Part shown: one piece after another, positions 50,425 to 60,093 of the stretch
How the letters are laid out: every line of letters starts with the position of its first letter
Numbering within the stretch: position 1 is the stretch's first letter
Origin: Devosia epidermidihirudinis
GTDB lineage: Bacteria; Pseudomonadota; Alphaproteobacteria; Rhizobiales; Devosiaceae
NCBI RefSeq assembly: GCF_000971295.1
Contig: NZ_LANJ01000011.1
Span: forward strand, 248,001 to 312,000
DNA length: 64,000 nt
Direction: 5' to 3'
The notes under the pieces: model-generated
The model's database searches: none
Told to the model about the DNA's origin: nothing
What the model saw: only the letters and a program-made list of their open reading frames with translations
Translations under genes and position numbers: made by a program

Positions 50425-52980
50425 TCAGACAGATGCGCCACCAACTGACTTCGTCTTGCCGTCCTTGCCGTCGTCCGTTTCCGAGCGCGACTTCAGACCA
50501 AAGTTGATCAGGATCGGGCCGTTGACGATGATCGAGGAGTACATGCCGACAAGGCAACCGAAGGTCATCGCGATGGTGAAGCTGCGGATCACTTCGCCGC
50601 CGAAGATCACCAGCGGAATCAGCGCCAGGAACACGGTGAACTGCGTCAGCGAGGTCCGCACGATGGTCTGGTTGATCGACAGATCGATCAAGTCAGGCAA
50701 CGGCATCTTGCGATGCTTGCGCAGATTTTCACGAACGCGGTCAGACACCACCACGGTTTCGTTGAGCGACAGACCCACCAATGTCAGCACCGCCGCGATG
50801 GAGGTCAAATTGAACTCCAATCCCGTCAATGAGAACAGACCGATGGTCATGATCACGTCGTGCGTTGTGGTCGTCACGGCCGCCATGGCGAATTGCCACT
50901 CGAAGCGGAACCAGATGTAGACCAGGATCGCGACCAGCGAAATGACGAGCGCAATAACGCCCTTCCACGCCAGTTCTCCAGACACGGTGCCACTCACGGC
51001 CTCTGTGCTGCGGATCGTATAGTTCTCGGTAGCCAGTGCTTCTCGGATCTTGGACACAGCAACCTGGTCGGCATCCTGCCCTCCCTCCTGCGCCTGAACA
51101 CGAACCAGCACGTCTTCCGGTGTACCGAAGCCCTGCACCTGCACTTCGCCAAGGTTCAGGCCATCCAGGGCTTCGCGCACCTGGCCGACATCGGCTGGGC
51201 CGCCATCATGCTGGATGACGATCGCCGTACCGCCGACAAAGTCGATGCCGAGGTTGAAGCCCTTGAAGTAGGCCGAACCGAGCGAGACCAGGCTGGCGAC
51301 AATCGAGAAGGCGATCACATACCGCGAGATCTTCATGAACGGGATCTTGGTGCCGTCCGGAATGAAGCGGAAATGCTGGATCTTAAGCGTCTTTGGACGA
51401 CGAGCGCGATACCACATGCCCACGAAGTAGAGCGTGACGGTGTAGGAGGTGAACAGCGACGTCAGGATACCGAGCGCAAGCGTAACGGCGAAGCCCTGCA
51501 CTGGGCCCGAGCCCAGGAAGTACAGCACGATAGCCGCGATAAGCTGCGTTAGGTGGGAGTCGATGATCGTGCCCCAGGCGCGTTCAAAGCCCGCATTGAT
51601 CGCCTGAAGCGGCGACTTGCCGGCCTTCTGCTCCTCTCGCATGCGTTCGTAAATCAGCACGTTGGCGTCGACCGCCATACCGATGGTCAGAACGATACCA
51701 GCGATACCGGGCAGTGTCAGCGTCGCGCCAAGCATCGAAAGCGCGCCGAAGATCAGCACGATGTTCAGGATCAGCGAAATATTGGCGAAGATACCGAACA
51801 GGCCATAGGCGATGACCATGAAGGAGATCACCAGCACCGAGGCCACGATACCGGCGGTCAAACCATGCTGGATCGAGTCGGCACCCAGGCTGGCGTCAAC
51901 TGTGCGTTCTTCCACCACGTCGAGCGACGCAGGCAGAGCACCGGCACGCAGCAGCACGGCAAGGTCGTTCGCCGAAGACGTCGTGAAGCTGCCGCTGATC
52001 TGGCCCGAGCCACCGGTGATGGCCTGCTGGATCACGGGAGCGGTGATGACGGTGTTGTCGAGAACGATAGCGAAGCGCTTGCCGACATTGGCCGAGGTGA
52101 GCTGGCCGAAGGTAATGGCGCCACGGGTGTCGAAGCGGAAGCTCACGACGGGCATGGCGCGCTGCTGGTCATAACTTGGCTGCGCGTCAACAAGGGATTC
52201 GCCGCCGAGTGCCACGTCATCATACAGCAGCTCTTCGCCGCCATCCTGGCTTGGCAGGATCATGGTGCCGGCTGGCAGGCCCTGGGCCTTCGCCTGAGTA
52301 GCGGTCATGCCGGGATAGACCAGATGGAAGGTCAGTCGAGCGGTACGCGAAATGATGTCCTTCAGGCGCTGGCTGTCGCCAAAGCCGGGAACCTGAACGA
52401 GCACGCGGTTAGTGCCCTGGCGCTGGATGGACGGCTCGGTGGTGCCAAGTTCGTCAACGCGCTTGCGGATAACTTCGATGGACTGGGCAACAAGAGCGGA
52501 CATGCGCTCATTGATGCCTTCCTGCGTCAGCGTAATGGTCAGCTTGCCGTCTGGCGTTTCGCCAAAGGCCAGTTCCTGAACGCCACCAACGGAAAGGAGC
52601 GAATTGCTGACGGTGTTCTGCAGCGCCTCGATAGCGGCCTTCGCAGCGGGCTTCTGGGTCGGATCAGTCAGCTCGATGGTCAGGGCATGGCCCGTTGCAT
52701 CGGTGGTGATCAGGTTGCCAATGCCGTTCTGGTTGGCCAGCGTGTTGCGCACGTCGCGGCGCAGGCTTTGCAGGCGCTCAGAGACGATGCCGTCCTGGTT
52801 GACCTGAAGCAGTAGGTGCGAACCGCCCTGCAAATCCAGACCCAGCACCACGGTTTGCTTCGGAAGAAAGCCGGGCCAGGAATCGCGCACATTTTCCGGA
52901 AGGAAGCTGGGGATAGCGAAGAGCACACCCAGAAGAGCGACGATGGCGATAATTGCGGTGCGGATCGGTGAGAACTGCAT
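50425..52980 (-). CDS. secDF: SecD-SecF fusion protein translocase subunit
   Basis: An 851-residue fusion. SecD is residues 1 to about 530, with six helices and a large periplasmic domain (LGLDLQGGSHLLLQV, GIAGIVLTIGMAVDANVLIYER). SecF is from about 540 to 851 (GIDFVGGTAIVI, LTLVGLSLNETVVVSDRVREN). It uses the proton gradient to pull exported proteins through SecYEG. It lies downstream of yajC with a terminator-like hairpin between. Fused SecDF is common in this order. Confidence 0.97.
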   Translation of the reverse strand: MQFSPIRTAIIAIVALLGVLFAIPSFLPENVRDSWPGFLPKQTVVLGLDLQGGSHLLLQVNQDGIVSERLQSLRRDVRNTLANQNGIGNLITTDATGHALTIELTDPTQKPAAKAAIEALQNTVSNSLLSVGGVQELAFGETPDGKLTITLTQEGINERMSALVAQSIEVIRKRVDELGTTEPSIQRQGTNRVLVQVPGFGDSQRLKDIISRTARLTFHLVYPGMTATQAKAQGLPAGTMILPSQDGGEELLYDDVALGGESLVDAQPSYDQQRAMPVVSFRFDTRGAITFGQLTSANVGKRFAIVLDNTVITAPVIQQAITGGSGQISGSFTTSSANDLAVLLRAGALPASLDVVEERTVDASLGADSIQHGLTAGIVASVLVISFMVIAYGLFGIFANISLILNIVLIFGALSMLGATLTLPGIAGIVLTIGMAVDANVLIYERMREEQKAGKSPLQAINAGFERAWGTIIDSHLTQLIAAIVLYFLGSGPVQGFAVTLALGILTSLFTSYTVTLYFVGMWYRARRPKTLKIQHFRFIPDGTKIPFMKISRYVIAFSIVASLVSLGSAYFKGFNLGIDFVGGTAIVIQHDGGPADVGQVREALDGLNLGEVQVQGFGTPEDVLVRVQAQEGGQDADQVAVSKIREALATENYTIRSTEAVSGTVSGELAWKGVIALVISLVAILVYIWFRFEWQFAMAAVTTTTHDVIMTIGLFSLTGLEFNLTSIAAVLTLVGLSLNETVVVSDRVRENLRKHRKMPLPDLIDLSINQTIVRTSLTQFTVFLALIPLVIFGGEVIRSFTIAMTFGCLVGMYSSIIVNGPILINFGLKSRSETDDGKDGKTKSVGGASV

Positions 52981-53003
52981 TGAGGTCGTCCTGAAAGGAA
53001 AAA

Positions 53004-53025
53004 ACCGGAGCCCTTAGGCTCCGGT
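53004..53025 (-). terminator. Hairpin between yajC and secDF
   Basis: ACCGGAGCC, loop CTTA, GGCTCCGGT; on the minus strand it is followed by GGTTTTTTCC. It can reduce read-through from yajC into secDF. Confidence 0.75.
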
Positions 53026-53040
53026 GGTATTCATGACTGC

Positions 53041-53391
53041 TTACGCAGGCTTGTTGTCGTTCACTGGCTCAGCCTTGGAGCGCACGTCGGCAACCATGCC
53101 GCGCACCAGCTTCACCTTTACGCCCTGTGCGATCTCGACTTCGAGGTCTTCGCCGTCAACGGCCTTGGTGACCTTGCCGATGATGCCACCGGTGGTGACG
53201 ACGGTGTCGCCACGACGGATCGCGGACAGCATGGCCTGCTGGGCCTTCAGGCGCTTCTGCTGTGGGCGGAAGATCAGGAACCAGAAGATCACCACCAGGA
53301 GCAGGATTGGCATCAGCTGGATAAAAATGTCGGAAATACCACCACCTGGGGCGGCACCGGCTGCCTGCGCATAAGCGGGCGTTACAAACAT
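53041..53391 (-). CDS. yajC: Preprotein translocase subunit YajC
   Basis: A 116-residue protein with one N-terminal membrane helix (LMPILLLVVIFWFLIF, residues 27-42), then the YajC signature RPQQKRLKAQQAMLSAIRRGDTVVTTGGIIGKV and a charged tail. It associates with SecDF at the inner membrane. Start ATG at 53391 gives MFVTPAYAQAAG. Confidence 0.96.
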   Translation of the reverse strand: MFVTPAYAQAAGAAPGGGISDIFIQLMPILLLVVIFWFLIFRPQQKRLKAQQAMLSAIRRGDTVVTTGGIIGKVTKAVDGEDLEVEIAQGVKVKLVRGMVADVRSKAEPVNDNKPA

Positions 53392-53585
53392 GAAGCGTGC
53401 TCCTTATCGTATCTTCTTGGCTTGTGGAGGGTTGCGCCCATAACCAGCATCACTTGCGACGCTACTGGACGCATATGGGGCTAGCTGCACTTGCACCCCG
53501 ATCAAAATCGGGCGGACTATACATTTGCACCCAATCGATTGCAAAGGCATTCCGGGGACCGCAAATTGCCGCGCCGACGACGAGG

Positions 53586-54473
53586 ATGAGACGCTTGAAT
53601 ACCAAAGACCAGCTCGCAGAAATCTCTGCCGCACTCGCACAAATCGCCACCTCACTCAAGGCGATGGCCCCTGCCCCGGTTCAGGCCGGCAGCGGAATCG
53701 GTGAAGCAGATGCTTACCATTGGGATGCGGCCTCAAACACGCTGATGCCGGTGCCAAAAGTCTCGCGCGTTCCTTTGGCTATGCTCAAGGGAATCGATCA
53801 GGTTCAGGACATTCTCGTCCGCAACACCGAACAGTTCGCCCGTGGCCATGGCGCCAACAATGCCCTGCTCTGGGGCGCGCGAGGAATGGGCAAGAGCTCC
53901 CTCGTCAAAGCCATCCATGGCGACATCAACGCGCGCAAAGGCGACGGCTTCAAACGCCTGTTGCTGATCGAAATTGCGCGTGAAGACCTGGAATCACTTC
54001 CCGCCCTGATGCGCCTGATTGCCAATGAAGATGTGCGGATCATCGTCTTCTGCGACGACCTCAGCTTCGACAATGGCGAAACCAGCTACAAATCGCTCAA
54101 GACGATTCTCGACGGCGGCCTCGAAGGGCGTCCGGACAATGTGCTGTTCTACGCCACATCCAATCGCCGCCACCTGATGCCGCGCGACATGATCGACAAT
54201 GAGCGCGCAACGGCGATCAATCCCGGCGAAGCCATTGAGGAAAAGGTCTCACTATCGGACCGCTTCGGCCTCTGGCTCGGCTTCCACAATTGCGATCAGC
54301 CGACCTATCTCGCCATGGTGGAAGGCTATGCCAACCACTACGAGCTCGGCCTCGATGCAGAAACGCTACGGGCTCGCGCTATCGAGTGGGCCGCAACGCG
54401 CGGCTCGCGTTCAGGCCGCGTGGCAATCCAGCTGGTTCGCACACTGGCTGGCGAAATGGGCAAGGCCGTTTAG
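53586..54473 (+). CDS. DUF815 family AAA+ ATPase
   Basis: About 295 residues. NALLWGARGMGKSSLVKAIHGD near residue 98 is the Walker A, and VRIIVFCDDLSFDNGE near 150 is Walker B. DGGLEGRPDNVLFYATSNRRHLMPRDM follows with sensor 1, and DRFGLWLGFHNC with the arginine finger region. DUF815 ATPases of unknown role are frequent in alphaproteobacteria near yajC. The start ATG at 53586 is close to GACGAGG; a TTG at 53595 is possible. Confidence 0.9.
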   Translation: MRRLNTKDQLAEISAALAQIATSLKAMAPAPVQAGSGIGEADAYHWDAASNTLMPVPKVSRVPLAMLKGIDQVQDILVRNTEQFARGHGANNALLWGARGMGKSSLVKAIHGDINARKGDGFKRLLLIEIAREDLESLPALMRLIANEDVRIIVFCDDLSFDNGETSYKSLKTILDGGLEGRPDNVLFYATSNRRHLMPRDMIDNERATAINPGEAIEEKVSLSDRFGLWLGFHNCDQPTYLAMVEGYANHYELGLDAETLRARAIEWAATRGSRSGRVAIQLVRTLAGEMGKAV

Positions 54474-54523
54474 GGGGGCCGCCTCTCTAGGGCATTCGCC
54501 ACCCTCCCCCCTGATACAAACAA

Positions 54524-54547
54524 AAACCCCCGCTTTCGCGGGGGTTT
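54524..54547. terminator. Bidirectional Rho-independent terminator
   Basis: AAACCCCCGC, TTTC loop, GCGGGGGTTT; perfect 10-bp stem between the convergent DUF815 and NlpD-like genes. Confidence 0.9.
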
Positions 54548-54570
54548 CAACGAGTGGCCTTCGTTGTTTA

Positions 54571-55818
54571 TTAGCTGGCGAGCAGCGGCATTGGATCGAC
54601 TGGCGTCGCGCCCTTGCGCAGTTCGAAGTGCAGCTGCGGACGGGTCACCGAACCGGTCATGCCAGCGGCGCCGACAGTGTCACCGCGAGAGACATTCGCG
54701 CCCTTGGCGACGTTCATCGACTTGAGGTGAGCGTAGGCGGAGACGTAACCATTGGGGTGACGGATCAGGATCAGGTTGCCGTAGCCTTCAACACCCGAAC
54801 CAACATAGATCACGGTGCCATTTTCGGCAGCCTTCACTGCGGTGCCTTCTGGCGCTTCAATGTTGATGCCGGTGCCCTTGGACGAGGCAAAATCGGTCAG
54901 CACGCGACCGCTGACGGGCCAGCGGAACTTGTCATTGCCGGAAGCGACTGGCTCGGCGGCCGGAACATTGGCAACCTGGGTTGGCGCGGCCTGAGCAGGC
55001 GCAGCGAGCGGCGCTGGCTGGGAGGCGAGCTGAGTTGGCGCAGCAGGCGCCTGCGGCGTGGCGAGCGGAGCGGCCATTGGCGCGGCGCTGGCGACCTGAG
55101 CGACCGGCGCAGGTGCCTTGGCGGCCAGCAGATCGGCGCGACCAGGAATGATGACGCGCTGGCCGACAACGATCTTGTCCGGCGAGGACAGACCGTTTGC
55201 CAGAACGATGGCCTGGGTCGTCACGTCATAGCGGCGGGCGATCGTATAGAGCGACTCGCCGCTTGCGATCTGATGGGTAAACGCATTGGCCGGAGCCGCA
55301 TTTGCGACAGTCGGCACCGCGTTGTTGGTCGGCAGCGAGCCGAGGACGGCAGGCGATGGCATTGGAGCGGCAGATGCGAATGCGGTTTGTGCTTGCATGG
55401 CGGGCTGAGATCCCATTGGAGACGAGGAGCCCAGGACCGGCAGGTCCTGCGACTGAACTGATGGCATGGCATTGGCCGTAGCAACGGGTGCAAGCGGCTG
55501 CGTGAATCCCGACTGCGCAGGCTGGTTCCACGAGTTCTGCACCGGCTGCTGGTTCCAGTTGCCACCGCCGCCACCACCAACATTGGCAGGGGGCAGGAAC
55601 TGGTTTTCAGCGACCATGGCCTGAGGCGCACCAAGGCTGGCGGGCATAGGCTGGTTAAAACTGGTGGGGGCAGACTGCGGGAGCGAGCCAGTCGTCACGG
55701 GGTCGCCAAAGGCGCGACTTCCCAGACTGGAACATCCAGACAGGGCAATGGCAGCGACCACAAGGCCAGCCATCGCAACGGCACCTTTGGGCGCCCGACG
55801 GGATACGCGGATACTCAT
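54571..55818 (-). CDS. NlpD/EnvC-like lipoprotein with LysM and degenerate LytM domain
   Basis: A 415-residue protein. A lipoprotein signal ends ALSGC with Cys29. A long Pro/Gln/Ala-rich linker contains a LysM domain near residues 185-230 (GESLYTIARRYDVTTQAIVLANGL). An M23/LytM domain occupies about 310-415. The catalytic residues are degraded: HxxxD reads GINIE and the HxH motif reads QLH. This matches the amidase activators NlpD and EnvC rather than active endopeptidases. Start ATG at 55818. It neighbours surE and ddh. Confidence 0.92.
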   Translation of the reverse strand: MSIRVSRRAPKGAVAMAGLVVAAIALSGCSSLGSRAFGDPVTTGSLPQSAPTSFNQPMPASLGAPQAMVAENQFLPPANVGGGGGGNWNQQPVQNSWNQPAQSGFTQPLAPVATANAMPSVQSQDLPVLGSSSPMGSQPAMQAQTAFASAAPMPSPAVLGSLPTNNAVPTVANAAPANAFTHQIASGESLYTIARRYDVTTQAIVLANGLSSPDKIVVGQRVIIPGRADLLAAKAPAPVAQVASAAPMAAPLATPQAPAAPTQLASQPAPLAAPAQAAPTQVANVPAAEPVASGNDKFRWPVSGRVLTDFASSKGTGINIEAPEGTAVKAAENGTVIYVGSGVEGYGNLILIRHPNGYVSAYAHLKSMNVAKGANVSRGDTVGAAGMTGSVTRPQLHFELRKGATPVDPMPLLAS

Positions 55819-55973
55819 CAGCTTACTCGTACGCAGGTACTCAACACGAGGATGAATCTAGGCCGGTAAGGTAAAGACGAGTTTAAAGCCGATGCGATTT
55901 GAGCAAAATCGTGACGCAGTGATTCCGAATTGGGTAAGGTTAAAAATAGCGACCGCCCTCCCCGGAAAAACAA

Positions 55974-55998
55974 AACCCGCCGGAAAATCCGGCGGGTT
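55974..55998 (-). terminator. Rho-independent terminator of ddh
   Basis: AACCCGCCGGA, loop AAA, TCCGGCGGGTT: perfect 11-bp stem; minus-strand tail GTTTTGTTTTTCC. It lies 25 bases past the ddh stop. Confidence 0.9.
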
Positions 55999-56022
55999 CC
56001 GAAAATGGAATGGTCGCGCGGC

Positions 56023-57009
56023 TTAGAGCAGTTCTGCCCGTAGCTCCGCCGCACTCTTTGGCGACAACAGCCCAGGGGCAACATCGAACACCGTCTTGGC
56101 GCCATATTGGCCCATCTGCTGCAGGCGATGGGTCGCCCTTGCATAGGCCACCAGCACACTGGAGGTGAATTCGGGGTTGCTATCGAGCTTGAGACTGTAC
56201 TCGACCACCTGCGCGTTCGCTGCCGACGTATTGCCACTGCGAATGACGAAGCCACCATGCGGCATGGCCTGATGGTCACGACGCAGCTCATCGGCAGTGA
56301 TGAAATTGACCGTGGTGTCATACTCATCGAAGTAATGCGGCATGGTGACGATCGCGGTTCTTACCGCCTCGGCATCTGCACCTTCCTGCAACACGATGAA
56401 GCATTCGCGCCGATGCTTTTCGCGCGTGGTCAGCACTGGTCGGGACGCACTGCGCACTTGTTCCACAGCCTGCTGCACTGGGCGGGTGTATTGCACCCCA
56501 TCGGCCACGCCCGGAACGCGGCGCACGGCGTCCGAGTGCCCCTGGCTGAGCCCGTCGCCCCAGAAGGTATAGGTCGCACCATCGGGCAACAGCGCCTCAC
56601 CCATTGCGCGATTGATCGAGAATAGGCCGGGATCCCAGCCCACCGAAATCAGGGCCGTCTTGCGATTGACCAGCGCCGGAGCATCAACCGCGGCAAAATA
56701 CTCGGGGATGCGGGCATGGGTATCGAAGCTGTCGACCGTATTGAACAGCGCCGCAAGTTCTGGCCCCTGCTTGGGCAGGTCGTCCTTGGAGCCCCCACAC
56801 AGGATCAGCACGTCGATCTGGTCGGTATGACCAGCAAGGTCGGCCATAGAGAACACAGGCGTGCCAGTTTGCAGCGGGCTGATCGTCTCGGGCGCTCGGC
56901 GCGTATAGATGCCTACCAGCTTCATGTCAGGGTTCTTGGATATGGCAGCTTCAACGCCGCGTCCAAGATTGCCGTGGCCGGCGATGCCGATCCGGATTTG
57001 GTCAGCCAT
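56023..57009 (-). CDS. ddh: meso-Diaminopimelate D-dehydrogenase
   Basis: About 328 residues. IRIGIAGHGNLGRGVEAAI is the Rossmann motif with the GxGNLG of Ddh. LISVGWDPGLFSINRAMGEAL and GATYTFWGDGLSQGHSDAVRR are family signatures, ending with HRRECFIVLQEG and PHYFDEYDTTVNF. It reductively aminates tetrahydrodipicolinate to meso-DAP, bypassing the acyl branch of lysine synthesis. An ATG at 57018 would add three residues. Placement between surE and the NlpD-like gene is atypical. Confidence 0.92.
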   Translation of the reverse strand: MADQIRIGIAGHGNLGRGVEAAISKNPDMKLVGIYTRRAPETISPLQTGTPVFSMADLAGHTDQIDVLILCGGSKDDLPKQGPELAALFNTVDSFDTHARIPEYFAAVDAPALVNRKTALISVGWDPGLFSINRAMGEALLPDGATYTFWGDGLSQGHSDAVRRVPGVADGVQYTRPVQQAVEQVRSASRPVLTTREKHRRECFIVLQEGADAEAVRTAIVTMPHYFDEYDTTVNFITADELRRDHQAMPHGGFVIRSGNTSAANAQVVEYSLKLDSNPEFTSSVLVAYARATHRLQQMGQYGAKTVFDVAPGLLSPKSAAELRAELL

Positions 57010-57054
57010 GCGATACATGCTTTCTGGTCAATACGAAGGTGAGAGGTTGCGACC

Positions 57055-57822
57055 CTATAGCGACAGCTTGCCAGCCAGCCGCTCCACCACCCTCATATCG
57101 GTCTGCTGCAAGCGCATGGGCGTTACGGTGACAAAGCCATCGCGTCGCATGACTTCGAAGTCAGCCTCCGGATCGAGCGGCAATGGCGTTTCGGGAATGG
57201 CCACGAAAAACTTGCCGGCATTGTCGCTGGGGTAATAGCGGAAGGGTGAACGCGAAAAGCGCTGATGCGGCACCACAGCGATGCCCTTGGTCGTGGCCGG
57301 GTCGCAGAATGGGAAATTGATATTGTAGTAGTGATCACGGCCCTCAGCGGCCTCAATCACGGCGCGGGCGGCAGCGACGCCATGCTGACGCGCGTTGGAC
57401 CAGTCGACGTTACGACCGTGCTCGTAGTTGATGCCCTGGCTCATGGCAATGCCGATTGCGCCCTGCATTGAGCCCTCGCGGGCACCAGCGGCAGTGCCCG
57501 AGCAGTTGATGATGTCCCCGAGGTTCTGGCCAGCATTGACGCCAGACAGCACGACATCGGCAGGACGATCACCCAGCAGGTGGGTCATACCAGCGACGAC
57601 GCAGTCGGCGGGCGAACCGCCGACTACGGAAAAGGTACGCGCATCACGCTGATCGATGGTCAGTTCATGGCCGAGGGTAAAGCGGTGCCCTGCCCCCGAC
57701 TGATTGCCATCCGGTGCCACAATCCACACATCGTCGGACAAAGCCCGCGCAATGTCGGCCATGATGGCAATGCCCGGCGCATCCACGCCATCGTCATTGG
57801 TGATGAGGATGCGCAGGCTCAT
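57055..57822 (-). CDS. surE: 5'/3'-nucleotidase SurE
   Basis: A 255-residue protein with LRILITNDDGVDAPGI (Asp-Asp metal site), DGNQSGAGHRFTL (Ser) and VLSGVNAGQNLGDIINCSGTAAGA (Asn), all conserved in SurE, which hydrolyses nucleoside monophosphates and short polyphosphate. It overlaps the serS stop by one base, and so belongs to the serS-surE operon. Confidence 0.97.
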   Translation of the reverse strand: MSLRILITNDDGVDAPGIAIMADIARALSDDVWIVAPDGNQSGAGHRFTLGHELTIDQRDARTFSVVGGSPADCVVAGMTHLLGDRPADVVLSGVNAGQNLGDIINCSGTAAGAREGSMQGAIGIAMSQGINYEHGRNVDWSNARQHGVAAARAVIEAAEGRDHYYNINFPFCDPATTKGIAVVPHQRFSRSPFRYYPSDNAGKFFVAIPETPLPLDPEADFEVMRRDGFVTVTPMRLQQTDMRVVERLAGKLSL

Positions 57823-59150
57823 TAGCGGCCGCCGATCGACGTGAGGCCGCCCATATAGGGCTGCAGCACTTCCGGCACGAGGACGGAGCCGTCTTCCTGC
57901 TGGTAGTTCTCAAGAACCGCGATGAGGCAACGACCGACAGCGGTGCCCGAGCCGTTAAGGGTGTGCACGAAGCGCGGGGCCTGCTTTTCGCCTGCAGGGC
58001 GATAGCGGGCTTCCATGCGACGAGCCTGGAAATCGCCACAGACCGACACAGACGAGATCTCACGGTAAGTGTCCTGCCCCGGCAGCCACACTTCCAGATC
58101 ATAGGTCTTCTTGGCACCAAAGCCGATATCGCCAGTGCACAAGTTCATGACGCGGTAATGCAAACCAAGCTTTTGCAGCACGGCCTCGGCACAGGCCAGC
58201 ATGCGCTCATGTTCCTCGACCGAGGTCTCTGGCGTCGTGATGGAGACCATCTCGACCTTGTTGAACTGGTGCTGGCGGAGCATGCCGCGCGTATCGCGAC
58301 CAGCAGAACCGGCCTCGGAGCGGAAGCACGGTGTCAGTGCCGTCATGCGCAATGGCAGTTCTTCTTCCGACAGAATAGCTTCGCGAACCAGATTAGTCAG
58401 CGGCACCTCTGCGGTCGGGATCAGAGCGAGACGGCCGTCGCCATGCGGGGTGAAGAACAGGTCTTCCTCAAACTTCGGCAGCTGATTGGTTCCATAGAGC
58501 GCTTCATCACGAACCAGCAGCGGCGGCTGAACTTCGAGATAGCCATGCTCGGTCGTGTGCAGGTCCAGCATGAACTGACCGAGCGCACGCTCGAGCCGCG
58601 CCACCTGCCCCTTGAGCACGACAAAGCGGCTGCCGGACAGTTTGGCGGCAACTTCAAAGTCCATCTCGCGGGCGGCAACGCCGACGTCGAAATGCTCCTT
58701 GGGGGCAAAGCTGAAGCTTGGGCGTGGTGCGCGAGCCTTGGCGGCCGTCTCGGCCGTGCCGTTGCGGCCGAAATACTCGACATTGCCGCTCTCGTCGGTG
58801 CCATCGGGCACATCTTCGAAGACGAGGTTGGGAATGACCGACAGAGCATTGCGCAGTTCAAGCTCAATGGCGCGTTCGTCCGCTTCGCCCTGCGGAATGA
58901 ATTCCTTGAGACGCGCAACTTCGGCCATCAGCTCATTGGCCTTGGCCTCGTCCTTCTGGGCCTTGGCTTGGCCGATCTGCTTGGACAGCGCGTTGCGCTT
59001 TTCCTGCGCGTCGTTCAGGCGAACAATGATGTCCCGACGACGATCGTCGATAGCCAGCAATTCAGAGGAGCGCACCGAAACACCCTTGCGCCGCGACAGG
59101 GCGGCATCGAAGGCTTCAGCATTGGCGCGGATCCACTTGATATCGAACAT
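57822..59150 (-). CDS. serS: Seryl-tRNA synthetase
   Basis: A 442-residue class II synthetase. A long coiled-coil arm (about residues 28-100) binds tRNA. Motif 2 ([16 protein letters not shown]), the Ser site ([18 protein letters not shown]) and motif 3 ([18 protein letters not shown]) follow. It charges tRNA-Ser and tRNA-Sec. ATG at 59150; a 118-base gap separates it from tatC. Confidence 0.98.
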   Translation of the reverse strand: MFDIKWIRANAEAFDAALSRRKGVSVRSSELLAIDDRRRDIIVRLNDAQEKRNALSKQIGQAKAQKDEAKANELMAEVARLKEFIPQGEADERAIELELRNALSVIPNLVFEDVPDGTDESGNVEYFGRNGTAETAAKARAPRPSFSFAPKEHFDVGVAAREMDFEVAAKLSGSRFVVLKGQVARLERALGQFMLDLHTTEHGYLEVQPPLLVRDEALYGTNQLPKFEEDLFFTPHGDGRLALIPTAEVPLTNLVREAILSEEELPLRMTALTPCFRSEAGSAGRDTRGMLRQHQFNKVEMVSITTPETSVEEHERMLACAEAVLQKLGLHYRVMNLCTGDIGFGAKKTYDLEVWLPGQDTYREISSVSVCGDFQARRMEARYRPAGEKQAPRFVHTLNGSGTAVGRCLIAVLENYQQEDGSVLVPEVLQPYMGGLTSIGGR

Positions 59151-59268
59151 TGGCTGCTACGGGCACCGCCCGCCTCTCATTGGCACAGGCTTTGTGAGTA
59201 AAACCAAGCGGCAAGCCTGTCGAGCCGCGAGGGGTCCATGGACGCCCCCGCGGATGCGGCATGGCGTC

Positions 59269-60090
59269 TTATTCGGAGGTAGATGAACCTGAAAGCTCTG
59301 CTTCCTGCGCAGCCAGGGCGGCAGCGCGGCGCTTTTCAACCATCCGCACAGACAAGATGGAAAGCTCGTAGAGCAGGTACATTGGCACCGCAAGACCGAT
59401 CTGGGAGATCGGATCGGGTGGCGTGATGAACGCAGCAAAGATCAGGATGCCGACAATAGCGTAGCGGCGGCCCTTCTTGAGCAGGTCCACATGGACCAGA
59501 TCAATTTGTGCCAGCAGCGTCAACACGACCGGAAGCTGGAAACAGATGCCAAAGGCCAGGATCAGCAGCATCGCCAGCCCGAGATATTCCGACACGCTTG
59601 TCAGCATCTCGATATCAGCAGTCTGCATGCTGGCGAAGAAGTGCAGCGCCATGGGCAGAACGGCGAAATACACCAGCGCCGCACCAGCCACGAAGAAGAT
59701 TGGCGTGGCAACCAGGTATGGAATGAACGCCCTGCGCTCGTGCTTATAGAGGCCGGGAGCCACGAACATGTAAATCTGCGCGGCGACCATGGGGAAGCCG
59801 AGGAAGATCGCGCCGAACAGGGCCACGTTCAGATAGGTGAAGAACAGTTCCTGCGGCGCTGTGAAGATCAGGCTCGCGCCGGGAACCGCCCGCTTATAGG
59901 GGATCAGCAGCCACTCGTAGATAGTACTGGCGAAGATGAAGCAGAATGCCATCAACGCGACGATGGTGATTGCCGAGTAGATCAGGCGCTTGCGCAGCTC
60001 GATCAGGTGTTCAAGCAACGGCGCTTCGCTACCGGCAAGCTCGTCAGCCGGTTGTTTGTTCTTGTCTTCGATCTGCTTTGCGTCGGCCAT
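59269..60090 (-). CDS. tatC: Sec-independent protein translocase TatC
   Basis: A 273-residue protein. PLLEHLIELRKRL near residue 25 is the N-terminal signal-peptide binding motif with conserved Glu, followed by six helices and the FxPP-like RFLGFPMVAAQ and FGICFQLPVVL segments. It binds twin-arginine signals. Three bases follow the tatB stop, making the tatABC operon. Confidence 0.97.
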   Translation of the reverse strand: MADAKQIEDKNKQPADELAGSEAPLLEHLIELRKRLIYSAITIVALMAFCFIFASTIYEWLLIPYKRAVPGASLIFTAPQELFFTYLNVALFGAIFLGFPMVAAQIYMFVAPGLYKHERRAFIPYLVATPIFFVAGAALVYFAVLPMALHFFASMQTADIEMLTSVSEYLGLAMLLILAFGICFQLPVVLTLLAQIDLVHVDLLKKGRRYAIVGILIFAAFITPPDPISQIGLAVPMYLLYELSILSVRMVEKRRAAALAAQEAELSGSSTSE

Positions 60091-60093
60091 GGT

